Positions 17,354 to 25,683 of a DNA stretch of 64,000 nt are shown here, one piece after another. The DNA is from JANSWY01 sp965267245 (GTDB lineage: Bacteria > Bacteroidota > Bacteroidia > Cytophagales > Cyclobacteriaceae). The DNA lies in contig OZ253939.1 of the NCBI GenBank assembly GCA_965267245.1, forward strand, positions 2,666,001-2,730,000. Direction: 5' to 3'. The position numbers and the translations under genes are program-made. The notes under the pieces were generated by a model. It saw only the letters and a program-made list of their open reading frames with translations. It was not told where the DNA came from and did no database searches. The stretch's first letter is position 1. The number at the start of each line of letters is the position of its first letter.

Positions 17354-19084
17354 TCAGGCACTGGTCTGATCCTCTTTCATTTTCATTTCACCCACAGTCA
17401 TTCCTTTCTCTTTCGCCATTCTGCGTTCCCTACTAGCCTCGTATGCACTGATTCCGTGCAATTCTGATAAATAATCCAGATGGCCCGGAGATGTAACAAT
17501 CATGATATCATCAGGAGTAATTAGATCTGGCCTGTCATATCCGCATGATTCAGCAAGCATCTGAGTTTCTTTATACAATACATCTGCATAAGTGGCTACC
17601 CTTTTAGCTGCTGCATGAATATCAATCGCTCTTTCAAGTCTCTTGTTTTGCGTGGCGATTCCGGTTGGACAATGATTGGTGTGACATTCTAGTGCCTGGA
17701 TACAACCCAATGCCAGCATAAAACCACGCGCCATGTAGATGGCATCCGCTCCTAGAGCCATGGCCACTGCAATTTCAATTGGAGTAGCAATTTTGCCACT
17801 TGCAAATAAAACTACCTTGTCCCGCACTCCATGCATTTTGAGTGCCCAGTCGGCAACAGCAACTGCCTGTTTCATTGGAAGACCCGCATAGGAACTTAGT
17901 ACATAAGGTGAAGCACCAGTTCCTCCATCTCCTCCATCTATCACAATATAATCCGGTCCTCTTCCTGGTTCAGCTGCCATTTTTTCTGCGATATCTTCTA
18001 TTTCAGCAGTATGCCCAATAACCATTTTAATGCCTACTGGTTTGTTAGCTGCTTTCCTTACCCTATCGATGAAATCAAACAAACCATTCACATCTGTGAA
18101 CTCTTTGTGCCTTGCCGGTGCATAGGCATCTTTTCCCATTGGAATTTTCCTGATTTCTGAAATTTCTTTTGTGATTTTTTCTTTGAGGAGCATACCTCCT
18201 TTACCTGGTTTTGCCCCTTGCGCCAACTTAATCTCTACCATTTTCACCTGAGGGTGATCAGCAACTTTCTTGAGCAACTCATCATCCATATTTCCCTCAT
18301 CATCTCGAATACCGTATTTGGCCGTACCAATTTGAAAGATCAGATCACCTCCACCGTACTCATGGCATGGTGCCAAACCACCTTCACCACAATTATGAAG
18401 AATGCCTGACATCTTCGCTCCAAGGTTAAGTGCCGCATGAGCCCGGTAAGACAATGCCCCATAAGACATGGCACTGATATTCACGAAATGATTCAGTGTA
18501 ACTGGCTCTACACCGGTATGAGCCCCAATTACTTTAGAATAAGCTTTACCCGTTTCCTCACCCGTTTTGGACGTCACATTGGTGAACGTAGCAGGCATAA
18601 TGATTGTGGTACCTACTTTGTCCATATCCAATTGACTTCCAAATCCAATGGTATTTCTGGCCCCTCTTGAAGATTCATAGACCCAGTTTCTGGTAATTCT
18701 ATTATATGGTGTTTCTTCAGTATCGTTTAAGAAGAGGTATTGTCTTAACAATGGCCCCATTTGGACCAGAATTTTCCTACCCCATATTACAACTGGAAAC
18801 AAACGTTGAATAGGTTCTGTAGTCTGTGTCTTGTCGTGAATGAACAACATGACCACCCCAGTAATAATTGTGATGATTATAAATTCCTCTACTAAAATCA
18901 ACATCCAGTTGAACAACCCTACCTCATCCAACATATGTGCCTGGTCAAAATAACCGTACAATGCGGTAAAAATGCTTGATAAAGCAATCCATAAAAGAAT
19001 AAGTGGACTAACCGATGTAATAATACCTAGTAAAGATGGTGCTTTTGAGAACCCGGTTTGGTGAGATGTACGATCGTTCTTCAT
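17354..19084 (-). CDS. Membrane-anchored FMN-binding glutamate synthase-like protein
   Basis: A 576-residue protein. Two N-terminal hydrophobic helices (about 17-45 and 55-82) precede the glutamate synthase (GltB-type) central/FMN-binding TIM barrel: NISAMSYGALS, CGEGGLAPCHEYGGGDLIFQIGT, KLAQGAKPGKGG, YIVIDGGDGGTGASP and the HTNHCPTGIATQ cysteine motif. It lacks the N-terminal amidotransferase domain and the GXGXG domain of full GltB. Such short 'FMN-binding glutamate synthase family' proteins are widespread but their real substrate is often unknown. Convergent with the PLD-like gene (adjacent stops) and divergent from padR. Confidence 0.9.
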   Translation of the reverse strand: MKNDRTSHQTGFSKAPSLLGIITSVSPLILLWIALSSIFTALYGYFDQAHMLDEVGLFNWMLILVEEFIIITIITGVVMLFIHDKTQTTEPIQRLFPVVIWGRKILVQMGPLLRQYLFLNDTEETPYNRITRNWVYESSRGARNTIGFGSQLDMDKVGTTIIMPATFTNVTSKTGEETGKAYSKVIGAHTGVEPVTLNHFVNISAMSYGALSYRAHAALNLGAKMSGILHNCGEGGLAPCHEYGGGDLIFQIGTAKYGIRDDEGNMDDELLKKVADHPQVKMVEIKLAQGAKPGKGGMLLKEKITKEISEIRKIPMGKDAYAPARHKEFTDVNGLFDFIDRVRKAANKPVGIKMVIGHTAEIEDIAEKMAAEPGRGPDYIVIDGGDGGTGASPYVLSSYAGLPMKQAVAVADWALKMHGVRDKVVLFASGKIATPIEIAVAMALGADAIYMARGFMLALGCIQALECHTNHCPTGIATQNKRLERAIDIHAAAKRVATYADVLYKETQMLAESCGYDRPDLITPDDIMIVTSPGHLDYLSELHGISAYEASRERRMAKEKGMTVGEMKMKEDQTSA

Positions 19085-19203
19085 TTAATTAGAGTTTGGC
19101 AGGATATAAGCTACATCAAATTCCAGAATTTCCCAAATCACAAAGAATTAGCATTACTCATGATCTTGAAAATCAGCTTTTTCTGAAATTTTTTATTATA
19201 AAA

Positions 19204-19253
19204 ACTGCAATTACGAATAAAATTGAAACTATTTTTACTGCAATTACGAATAA
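19204..19253. promoter_or_regulatory. 17-bp direct repeat upstream of padR, candidate operator
   Basis: ACTGCAATTACGAATAA occurs twice without mismatch, at 19204-19220 and 19237-19253. The repeat offset is 33 bp, about three helical turns, so two regulator molecules would bind the same face. The second copy ends 7 bp before the padR start codon at 19261. Self-repression by the PadR protein is a natural guess. The same gap also contains the upstream region of the divergent FMN-protein gene. Confidence 0.5.
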
Positions 19254-19260
19254 TATAACC

Positions 19261-19596
19261 ATGAAGAAGACAAATCTTGGAGAATTTGAGGAGATGGTGT
19301 TGCTGTCAGTTATTGTACTGAAGGAAAACGCTTATGGTGTTGAGATCAAAAAGGAATTGGAAAACAGACTTAGTGAAAGACTTAGTGTGGGCTCCATCCA
19401 ATCGGCTCTTAAACGAATGGAAGAAAAAGGTTTTCTGGAATCTGAATTTGGTGAGGCTACCCAAAAAAGAGGAGGAAAACGCAAAAGAATCTATACGGCT
19501 ACCATGCATGCGCACCAGGTACTCAATGAAATCAAACAAATCCGGGAGGGATTTTGGCAGGATATCTCTATTGAAAAGGGACTCAAAACTATTTAA
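19261..19596 (+). CDS. PadR-family transcriptional regulator
   Basis: The ATG at 19261 gives a 111-residue protein, the usual size for this family; a longer frame from 19096 would run through the AT-rich repeat region and is rejected. It shows the PadR winged helix: LGEFEEMVLLSVIVLKENAYGVEIKKELE, then SVGSIQSALKRMEEKGFLES and the wing TQKRGGKRKRIYTAT. It is followed 8 bp later by an FtsX-like permease, a pairing common in this phylum, and presumably represses it. Two direct repeats just upstream may be its operator. Confidence 0.92.
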   Translation: MKKTNLGEFEEMVLLSVIVLKENAYGVEIKKELENRLSERLSVGSIQSALKRMEEKGFLESEFGEATQKRGGKRKRIYTATMHAHQVLNEIKQIREGFWQDISIEKGLKTI

Positions 19597-19604
19597 TCCA
19601 TTGT

Positions 19605-22217
19605 ATGTCAAGTGAAAAACCTCCTGTTTGGGCAGTAAAACTGCTAAGATTATTCATTAGAAAAGAATACCTGGAAGAAATAGAAGGCGACCTGGAAGAA
19701 GTGTTTTATGATGATATGGAATACATGTCACCCAGCAAAGCACGAAAAGGTTTTATCCTGGGTGTTTTTAAGCTCGTCAGACTCAACTTACTCAAAAAAA
19801 TTACATGGTTTTACAAAATTGAATTTTTAATCATGACAGTCAGAAACTTTAAAATTGCTTACAGAAATTTACTCAGGTTTAAGACCCACTCAATCATAAA
19901 CCTGTTAGGCTTGTCGCTGGGACTTACAGCAGGCACATTGATATTTTTCTATGTGCTACAAGAATTATCATTTGACAACTTTCACGAAAAAAAGGAAAGG
20001 ATCTATAAAGTAGTTACCGCGTCCGGTGATGGTGGCATGGAAACCAATGCCCAGCCAATTGGTCATAAATTGCGAACAGAGTTCCCGGAAGTAGAATCGG
20101 TTGCATACTTAAGACATTCTACAGGAATGGTCAAGATGCACTTTGAGAATGAAAAAATTGATCAGAAGATTCATTTTGCCAGCCCTGAATTCTTTGACAT
20201 TTTCAGTTTCAATGTGCTGGCTGGAGATGCAAAAAAAGCATTGGAAGATCCATATTCTACAGTAATCACGAAAGAGGTCAATGATATATACTTTAAAGGA
20301 AACGGACTAGGAAATACGATCCAACTGGGGGATACATTGGAGATGAAAATCGGTGCTATAGTTGATAATCTTCCTACCAATTCGCATATCCAGTTTGATG
20401 TCCTGGTTTCATTCAGCACACTAGGTAAAATGCGCTATTTCTCGTACATCGAGGGTTGGGGTAACTTTGATATAAAAAATTACATCCTGCTCAAAGAAGG
20501 CGTGGACCATGCTGCTTTCCAGGAAAAAGCTGCCAGTATTTACAACGATAATATAGGAGAATGGCTGGAAGAAATGGGAGTTTCATTCTCATCTGCTTTT
20601 ATTCCATTGAAGGATGTTTACCTGCACCCAGATTATTGGAATAGCATGGGAGCCAAAGGATCTCTGGAAAGGGTAAAGACTGTTTCAATTATTGCAATTT
20701 TCCTGCTGGTTCTGGCGTGTATCAATTATATCAATCTTAGTACAGCTCGATTTTCTGAACGCAGCAAAGAAGTGGGGATGAGAAAGATACTGGGCTCCAA
20801 CAGAAGTGCTGTCATTTATCAGTTTATGACTGAATCATTCGTGTTGACAATTTTTGCATTCTTGTTTTCTGTCATTCAGATATATTATTTCCTTCCCACT
20901 TTCAATGACTTATTGAATAAGTCATACCAATTCAGCTCATTCCTATCATTGGAAGCTGTTATGATTGTGGGGGGGTTAATTCTAACTATCACAATACTTT
21001 CAGGTTTTTATCCGGCATTACTGGTATCTCGATTTAATCCTCTGGAGATCCTGAATAAGAAATTAAAGACTAACACAAAAGGATTAACACTCAGAAAGCT
21101 TTTGATCTCTTTCCAGTTTTTCATCTCCGCGGGGTTAGTTGTGGCTACATTGATTGTGTATAATCAATTAAGTTTCATGACATCACAGGACCTGGGATTT
21201 GACAAAGAACAAATTTTAGTGTTGGATACCAAAGATGTGAATAGCACTCAATTACAGCTGGCACTCCAAAACAAAATGCGGTCCATGACGGGTGTGCAAA
21301 GTGTTTCATTTTCAAATGCATTACCTGGTAGACCAGGCTGGCAAGGACAATGGGCATATCCCGAAGTGATGGAAGGAAAGCAAGTAGATACGGAATACAT
21401 GGCCATTGATGAAAGTTACATCAACGTTTTGGGACTTGAATTGATAGCAGGTTCTAATTTCGATAAAAGTAAACCTGATCAATTGAAGAATGGTCTTATA
21501 ATCAATGAATCCTGTGTAAAGGCAATGGGATGGGAAAGTCCGGAAGCGGCTATTGGTAAAGAAATCGTCAGTCCTTCCAGCAGACCAGCTGGTACTGTCA
21601 TTGGTGTGGTGAAAGATTATCATGGATTGGGACTTCAGAATGAGATCTGGCCAAAATGCATGGATTATGACCAGCAATACGCCAGATTTGTTTCCATCAA
21701 ATATGATGCTGCGCAGACATATGAGATCCTGAAAAAAGCTGAAACAGAATGGAACAAAATTATTAAAGGAGACAAGTTCGATTATTTCTTTCTTGACGAG
21801 GATTTTGAAAGACAATACAATGAAGAAAGACAATTAGCTAATGTGTTGATCATTTTCGCTGTAGTGATCATTATTGTTTCCGCTATTGGTTTACTAGGAT
21901 TGATTTCATTTATTGCCCTTAGCAGAACGAAAGAGGTGGGAATAAGAAAAGCGCTTGGTGCCAATGTGGCTAACATCAACCTGATTTTGATGAAAGAATA
22001 TATAGTCCCTGTGATTGGTGGAAATCTGGCGGTGATTCCGTTGGTATGGTATTTTGGAAATGATTGGCTAAACAATTTTGCCTATCACACCAGTATTAAT
22101 CCATTGATCTTTCTTTTTGGGTTCTTATTGACGGCTAGTATAGCTTTTATTACGGTAAGCATTCAGACCATTAAGATTGCGAAACTTGATCCGGTGAAGG
22201 CTTTGCGTTATGAGTAA
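19605..22217 (+). CDS. FtsX/MacB-type ABC transporter permease with N-terminal prefix domain
   Basis: An 870-residue permease. The first ~70 residues (PPVWAVKLLRLFIRKEYLEEIEGDLEEVFYD, given here in part) form the 'permease prefix' domain found in Bacteroidota. Two FtsX-like halves follow: the first TM near 95-115, a large periplasmic MacB_PCD domain, then TM clusters near 360-460; the second has a periplasmic domain and three terminal helices with the FtsX motif EVGIRKALGA (and EVGMRKILGS in the first half). No ATPase is encoded nearby, so it would need one from elsewhere. It is preceded by padR in an apparent operon. Substrate unknown; this family often handles antimicrobial peptides or lipoproteins. 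Confidence 0.93.
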   Translation: MSSEKPPVWAVKLLRLFIRKEYLEEIEGDLEEVFYDDMEYMSPSKARKGFILGVFKLVRLNLLKKITWFYKIEFLIMTVRNFKIAYRNLLRFKTHSIINLLGLSLGLTAGTLIFFYVLQELSFDNFHEKKERIYKVVTASGDGGMETNAQPIGHKLRTEFPEVESVAYLRHSTGMVKMHFENEKIDQKIHFASPEFFDIFSFNVLAGDAKKALEDPYSTVITKEVNDIYFKGNGLGNTIQLGDTLEMKIGAIVDNLPTNSHIQFDVLVSFSTLGKMRYFSYIEGWGNFDIKNYILLKEGVDHAAFQEKAASIYNDNIGEWLEEMGVSFSSAFIPLKDVYLHPDYWNSMGAKGSLERVKTVSIIAIFLLVLACINYINLSTARFSERSKEVGMRKILGSNRSAVIYQFMTESFVLTIFAFLFSVIQIYYFLPTFNDLLNKSYQFSSFLSLEAVMIVGGLILTITILSGFYPALLVSRFNPLEILNKKLKTNTKGLTLRKLLISFQFFISAGLVVATLIVYNQLSFMTSQDLGFDKEQILVLDTKDVNSTQLQLALQNKMRSMTGVQSVSFSNALPGRPGWQGQWAYPEVMEGKQVDTEYMAIDESYINVLGLELIAGSNFDKSKPDQLKNGLIINESCVKAMGWESPEAAIGKEIVSPSSRPAGTVIGVVKDYHGLGLQNEIWPKCMDYDQQYARFVSIKYDAAQTYEILKKAETEWNKIIKGDKFDYFFLDEDFERQYNEERQLANVLIIFAVVIIIVSAIGLLGLISFIALSRTKEVGIRKALGANVANINLILMKEYIVPVIGGNLAVIPLVWYFGNDWLNNFAYHTSINPLIFLFGFLLTASIAFITVSIQTIKIAKLDPVKALRYE

Positions 22218-22224
22218 AATCTGG

Positions 22225-22254
22225 GCTCTTGTTGGTGACAACACCAACAAGAGC
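22225..22254. terminator. Strong hairpin between convergent genes, copy of a dispersed repeat
   Basis: A perfect 13-bp stem (GCTCTTGTTGGTG at 22225-22237 and its complement at 22242-22254) closes an ACAA loop. It lies 8 bp after the permease stop and 8 bp before the end of the convergent membrane-protein gene, so it could terminate both transcripts. No T-run follows. Its core recurs at 25572-25595 and 26690-26740. Confidence 0.6.
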
Positions 22255-22261
22255 TCAAATA

Positions 22262-22837
22262 TCAAGAAACCTGCAGAATCCTTTTTCTCGCAAGTCCAGT
22301 TACCCAAATTATTCCCTGCCAAAGTATTCCGATCCATGCGATAATGGTAAACCAACCCTTCATCTGAGTAAACAAGCTGGATACTTGAACTACACCATTA
22401 CTCAATTCAAGATTTTCAGTAATCATTACGAGTACCATAGCATTTTCCGCATAATCAAATAGCATTCCTATGAAAGGCGCAAAAAGCAAATACTTTATTT
22501 GATCACGGGCATTATTTAACTTGAAGAGTCTATTAAGCAGGCTGGCCAGGAAAAGGGCCAATAATGCGGGATACAATACATCCAGCATTAAGATTTGTGG
22601 GAAGATATACATTGATCTCACAAAAGCATCCAGGTTGTGAATAATTTCGTTGGCTTCCTGAAAGGTGTAACCGAAAGTTCTTAAATCAAATGCAGGACCA
22701 CCGATGGCTTCATTGATTACTGGAAAAGTAATTACCATCATTGAAAAAAGAACCACGTGAGCTGATATCCCTAAAATGATCACAGTTTTCTTGCCAGACA
22801 ACCTGTCAATTAGTCTAAAAAATTTTGAGCGTTTCAT
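22262..22837 (-). CDS. Four-helix membrane protein, function unknown
   Basis: The ATG at 22837 gives 191 residues beginning MKRSKFFRLIDRLSGKKT; an ATG at 22891 would add 18 residues of poor coding quality. Hydrophobic segments lie near the N-terminus (VIILGISAHVVLFSMMVI), in the middle (ILMLDVLYPALLALFLASLL and YLLFAPFIGMLFDYAENAMVL) and at the C-terminus (WFTIIAWIGILWQGIIWV). The motif FDYAEN in the third helix is striking. No family is recognised. The Crp-like gene lies upstream on the same strand (75 bp gap) and may control it. Confidence 0.7.
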   Translation of the reverse strand: MKRSKFFRLIDRLSGKKTVIILGISAHVVLFSMMVITFPVINEAIGGPAFDLRTFGYTFQEANEIIHNLDAFVRSMYIFPQILMLDVLYPALLALFLASLLNRLFKLNNARDQIKYLLFAPFIGMLFDYAENAMVLVMITENLELSNGVVQVSSLFTQMKGWFTIIAWIGILWQGIIWVTGLARKRILQVS

Positions 22838-22912
22838 CTTTCTATTTGTTTGTTGTAATCCAAAGTTCCTCACTGGAAGTATGGATTCCATTAACAAATG
22901 ATAAAAGACGAA

Positions 22913-23485
22913 TTAGCTTCTCTCCTTTCTCAATCGGCTCAAAGAAATATTGGTAATGCCAAGGTACGAAGCAATATCAGTATGAGGAACCAGATTTTCC
23001 AGATTTGGGAATTTTTGACGGAGAATAGCAAGGCGCTCTTTTGCTGATAAAGAAGCCAATCCGATTTCTTTTTCTACCTTCTCCATCAATTCATGGCGCA
23101 GAACCGCATTTCCGAAATTTCTAATATCCAGGTCCTCTACCATCAACTGTTCAAATAAGCTCGCCTCCACTTCGCCAATTGTGAGGTCAGACAATGCTTT
23201 TAGATTGACCATTGATCGGCCATCTTTGATCCGGGTGGTGTGCGGTGAAACTACTGATTCATCCATGAAAAAAGATAGTGTCACTGGCTCACCATCTGGA
23301 TTGGTTACAAAACTTTGGCATATCCCTGAAAGAATAAAATATTCACTATTATTATTCCTGCCTCTTTCAGTCAGCAATTCTCCTTTATGCACAGATCGAA
23401 ATGTTGTGATGGCTGCTATCTTGTTAAATGCACTCAAAGGCAATTGGCCAAATTTGAAAATGATATCCTGGAGAAGTTTTTCCAT
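22913..23485 (-). CDS. Crp/Fnr-family transcriptional regulator
   Basis: A 190-residue protein with a cyclic-nucleotide-binding-type beta-roll (about 20-115, including ELLTERGRNNNSEYFILSGI) and a C-terminal winged helix whose recognition segment is DIASYLGITNISLSRLRKE. The phosphate-binding cassette for cAMP is not evident, and there are no Fnr-type N-terminal cysteines, so the ligand is unknown. This short subtype, with a SLSAKERLAILRQKFPNLE linker, is common in Bacteroidota. It is followed by the membrane-protein gene and is divergent from the lipoprotein gene at 23574. Confidence 0.9.
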   Translation of the reverse strand: MEKLLQDIIFKFGQLPLSAFNKIAAITTFRSVHKGELLTERGRNNNSEYFILSGICQSFVTNPDGEPVTLSFFMDESVVSPHTTRIKDGRSMVNLKALSDLTIGEVEASLFEQLMVEDLDIRNFGNAVLRHELMEKVEKEIGLASLSAKERLAILRQKFPNLENLVPHTDIASYLGITNISLSRLRKERS

Positions 23486-23573
23486 ACGGTAGGCACCAAT
23501 TTAAATACAGTAATATCGAATAGTTACTTTAAAACCTATAATTTTAGTATCGGTCAAAAATTTAAAATAATAC

Positions 23574-24332
23574 ATGAATCATTTATCGCGATTAAGCCTC
23601 ATCCTGGCAACAGTTGTAGCTCCAATCATTTTTGTTTCTTGCAGTAAAACCAAAACAGAGGTTGCTGTCTGTAGTTCAATACATGGTAAGCACAAGAGTA
23701 ACCCTAACTACTCATACGAGGACCTCTTTGTATTTCTACAAAAATATGATGCTGACATCATTGGGGTAGAAATCAGGCCCGAGGACATGGATAGTTCAGC
23801 ATTGTATCTCGAAAAGTATTACCCTTTTGAGATGCGCGAATGTCTCTCCAGGTTTAAAGACAAAACACTATTTGGGTTTGACTGGCTGGGTGAAACGATT
23901 GAGGGAAAACCTATTCACGAAAGCTATTTTAAAGATTTAGACATTAAAAAACTTGAACAAGAATTAAGCGAAGACAGTCTCATGCAGCTCAAAAGAGTGG
24001 ATGTGGATACTTTACAGGAGCAGAAAAGAGCAATTACCAATGTTGCATCTATTGCTGAACTTAACGATGGAACGTACGATTCAATCTCATCAGTTTTTTA
24101 TAGCGAATTGCAAGACTTATTTGCAGGCACCAAATACCAACGCTTAACTGATTTCTATCAAACGCGAAATGACAAAATTGCCAATACAATTGTAGATGTT
24201 ATCCGAAAAAATCCAGGTAAGAAGATGGTCTTTATTTTAGGTGCCGATCATCGTGACAATACGGTGAAAAAAATCAAAGAAGCTCTTGGTAGTGAAGTTG
24301 AACTATTTCAGAACTTTGGTTTAGCTGAATAA
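23574..24332 (+). CDS. TraB/ChaN-like lipoprotein
   Basis: A 252-residue lipoprotein: signal peptide with lipobox-like IFVSCSK (acylated Cys near 23). The mature part starts with a short strand leading into SSIHGKHK, then ADIIGVEIRPEDMD, a helical middle, RNDKIANTIVDVIRK and a final KMVFILGADHRDNTVKKI. Paired G-x-x-H motifs with a conserved acidic segment between are typical of the TraB/GumN/ChaN/EreA fold, whose members include a membrane metalloprotease and haem-binding proteins. Assignment is by motif only. It is divergent from the Crp-like regulator. Confidence 0.6.
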   Translation: MNHLSRLSLILATVVAPIIFVSCSKTKTEVAVCSSIHGKHKSNPNYSYEDLFVFLQKYDADIIGVEIRPEDMDSSALYLEKYYPFEMRECLSRFKDKTLFGFDWLGETIEGKPIHESYFKDLDIKKLEQELSEDSLMQLKRVDVDTLQEQKRAITNVASIAELNDGTYDSISSVFYSELQDLFAGTKYQRLTDFYQTRNDKIANTIVDVIRKNPGKKMVFILGADHRDNTVKKIKEALGSEVELFQNFGLAE

Positions 24333-24434
24333 ACCAAGGAATTTTACCTGTTTGATTCTATTGGAGTAATTCTACCTTACACATTATCGAATCCAAATCC
24401 TTATATTTCAATCTGAAAACCAAACTGACCAAAC

Positions 24435-25526
24435 ATGGGTATGCTTCGAACGATGATCTTTGGTATTTTCTTCATCCCGGGATCAATAATTTTAATTTGG
24501 TGGAATGAAGGAAGGGCTGTCAGTACAGCAAAAGCACTGGAAGAAGGAGCAGGTATTGTCACTAGCGTTTCCTCAGAGACTGTTCTACCAGAAAATGAAG
24601 GTAAACTGATCCACATTTCTGGAAAGATCATTACACCAGAGTCTCTTAATGATCCGGAGTTTGACATTCAGGCAAATGCCCTGAGGTTCAGGAGAAATGT
24701 AGAAATGTATCAGTGGGTCGAAAAGAAAGTAGGTAACTCTAAGTCAGATGACCCAGCCAATTATGCCTATGCCAAGGAATGGAGTGCAGAATTGATCAAT
24801 TCCAATGAATTCTACCATCCAAATGATTACCAAAACCCCTCGCAATACCCAATAACGCCATATGACAAACAGGTTGGTGAAGCCACGTTAGGCGCATTCA
24901 ACGTCCCGGAATCTTTAATTGGTAAATTGAAAAAATATGCACCGTTTGAACTTGAAATTATTGACACCACAAAGTTTTCAGGGGCAGGAAAGATTGTTGA
25001 AGAAGGTATTCAAAAAATTTATTTCGGGGCTGGTTCTTATACGGCCCCACAGTTAGGAGACATGAAGATCTCTTTTGAAATAATACCAGCCAATAAAGAT
25101 TACAGCATCATAGCACGTCAAACCAGCAATACAGTGGAACGTTTCGTCGCTTCAAATGGTACTTCAATTGAAATGATAGAACCAGGCATTCACTCTGCTG
25201 ATAATATGTTTATCTCTGCACAGCAGTCCAATGTAGTACTTACCTGGGGCATGAGATTCTTTGGCTTCATGATTATGTTGGTCGGATTGTCCATGATTTT
25301 GAGACCTCTTACAGCCACTGCCAGTATCATCCCATTAGTTGGAGGATTACTGAATCTGGGAATATTTGTAGCATCTGCAATTGTTTCATTTGCCGTTTCG
25401 TTGATCATTGTCGCCAGCGCATGGCTTTTCTATCGACCACTTCTGGGTATTTCACTGGCGGTGATTGGTGTGGGGATCTGGTACTTCCTGAATAAAAGAT
25501 TTGCTGAAAAGGGAGCTATGGAATAA
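24435..25526 (+). CDS. TMEM43 (LUMA)-family membrane protein
   Basis: A 363-residue protein. An N-terminal membrane helix (about 4-22) ends in LIWWNEGRAV, the family hallmark. A large soluble region (about 35-265) includes GKLIHISGKI, ALRFRRNVEMYQWVEKK and EWSAELINS. Three or four C-terminal helices (about 275-355) follow. This is the architecture of TMEM43, an intramembrane organiser in eukaryotes; bacterial homologues are uncharacterised. The N-terminus is short compared with many bacterial members. A monocistronic gene between the lipoprotein and a convergent htrA-like gene. Confidence 0.88.
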   Translation: MGMLRTMIFGIFFIPGSIILIWWNEGRAVSTAKALEEGAGIVTSVSSETVLPENEGKLIHISGKIITPESLNDPEFDIQANALRFRRNVEMYQWVEKKVGNSKSDDPANYAYAKEWSAELINSNEFYHPNDYQNPSQYPITPYDKQVGEATLGAFNVPESLIGKLKKYAPFELEIIDTTKFSGAGKIVEEGIQKIYFGAGSYTAPQLGDMKISFEIIPANKDYSIIARQTSNTVERFVASNGTSIEMIEPGIHSADNMFISAQQSNVVLTWGMRFFGFMIMLVGLSMILRPLTATASIIPLVGGLLNLGIFVASAIVSFAVSLIIVASAWLFYRPLLGISLAVIGVGIWYFLNKRFAEKGAME

Positions 25527-25571
25527 GAAAACCGGGTTTCTCTATTCGGTACAATACACGATCAGGTTCAT

Positions 25572-25595
25572 CTTGTTGGTGACAACACCAACAAG
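25572..25595. repeat. Dispersed palindromic repeat, copy 2
   Basis: CTTGTTGGTG (25572-25581), loop ACAA, then the exact complement (25586-25595). The core 18 bases match the hairpin at 22225-22254 exactly and the following GGCTC also resembles its flank. It lies 45 bp after the TMEM43 gene stop and upstream of a second, larger inverted repeat, in a convergent intergenic gap. Confidence 0.7.
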
Positions 25596-25610
25596 GGCTC
25601 TTCACAGCTG

Positions 25611-25683
25611 TATAAAGTATTTTGTATGATTGTATTGTGATACATCACGCTTGTCTCAATACAGTAATACAAAATACTTTATA
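25611..25683. repeat. Long 27-bp inverted repeat between convergent genes
   Basis: The arms at 25611-25637 (TATAAAGTATTTTGTAT then GATTGTATTG) and 25657-25683 (reverse complement, TATAAAGTATTTTGTAT then TACTGTATTG) pair with two mismatches around a 19-base loop. The right arm covers the last 5 bases of the HtrA-like gene, including its stop codon. It may work as a bidirectional terminator, or be a miniature insertion-like element; no target-site duplication is evident. Confidence 0.7.

Noticed and set aside
19096..19260. N-terminal extension of the PadR frame
   Set aside because: It reads through the direct-repeat, AT-rich promoter region; PadR proteins of this type begin at MKKTNLGEFEEMVL.
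22838..22897. Extended start (22891 or TTG 22897) for the four-helix protein
   Set aside because: The added residues are not membrane-like, and ATG 22837 gives a clean basic N-terminus before the first helix.
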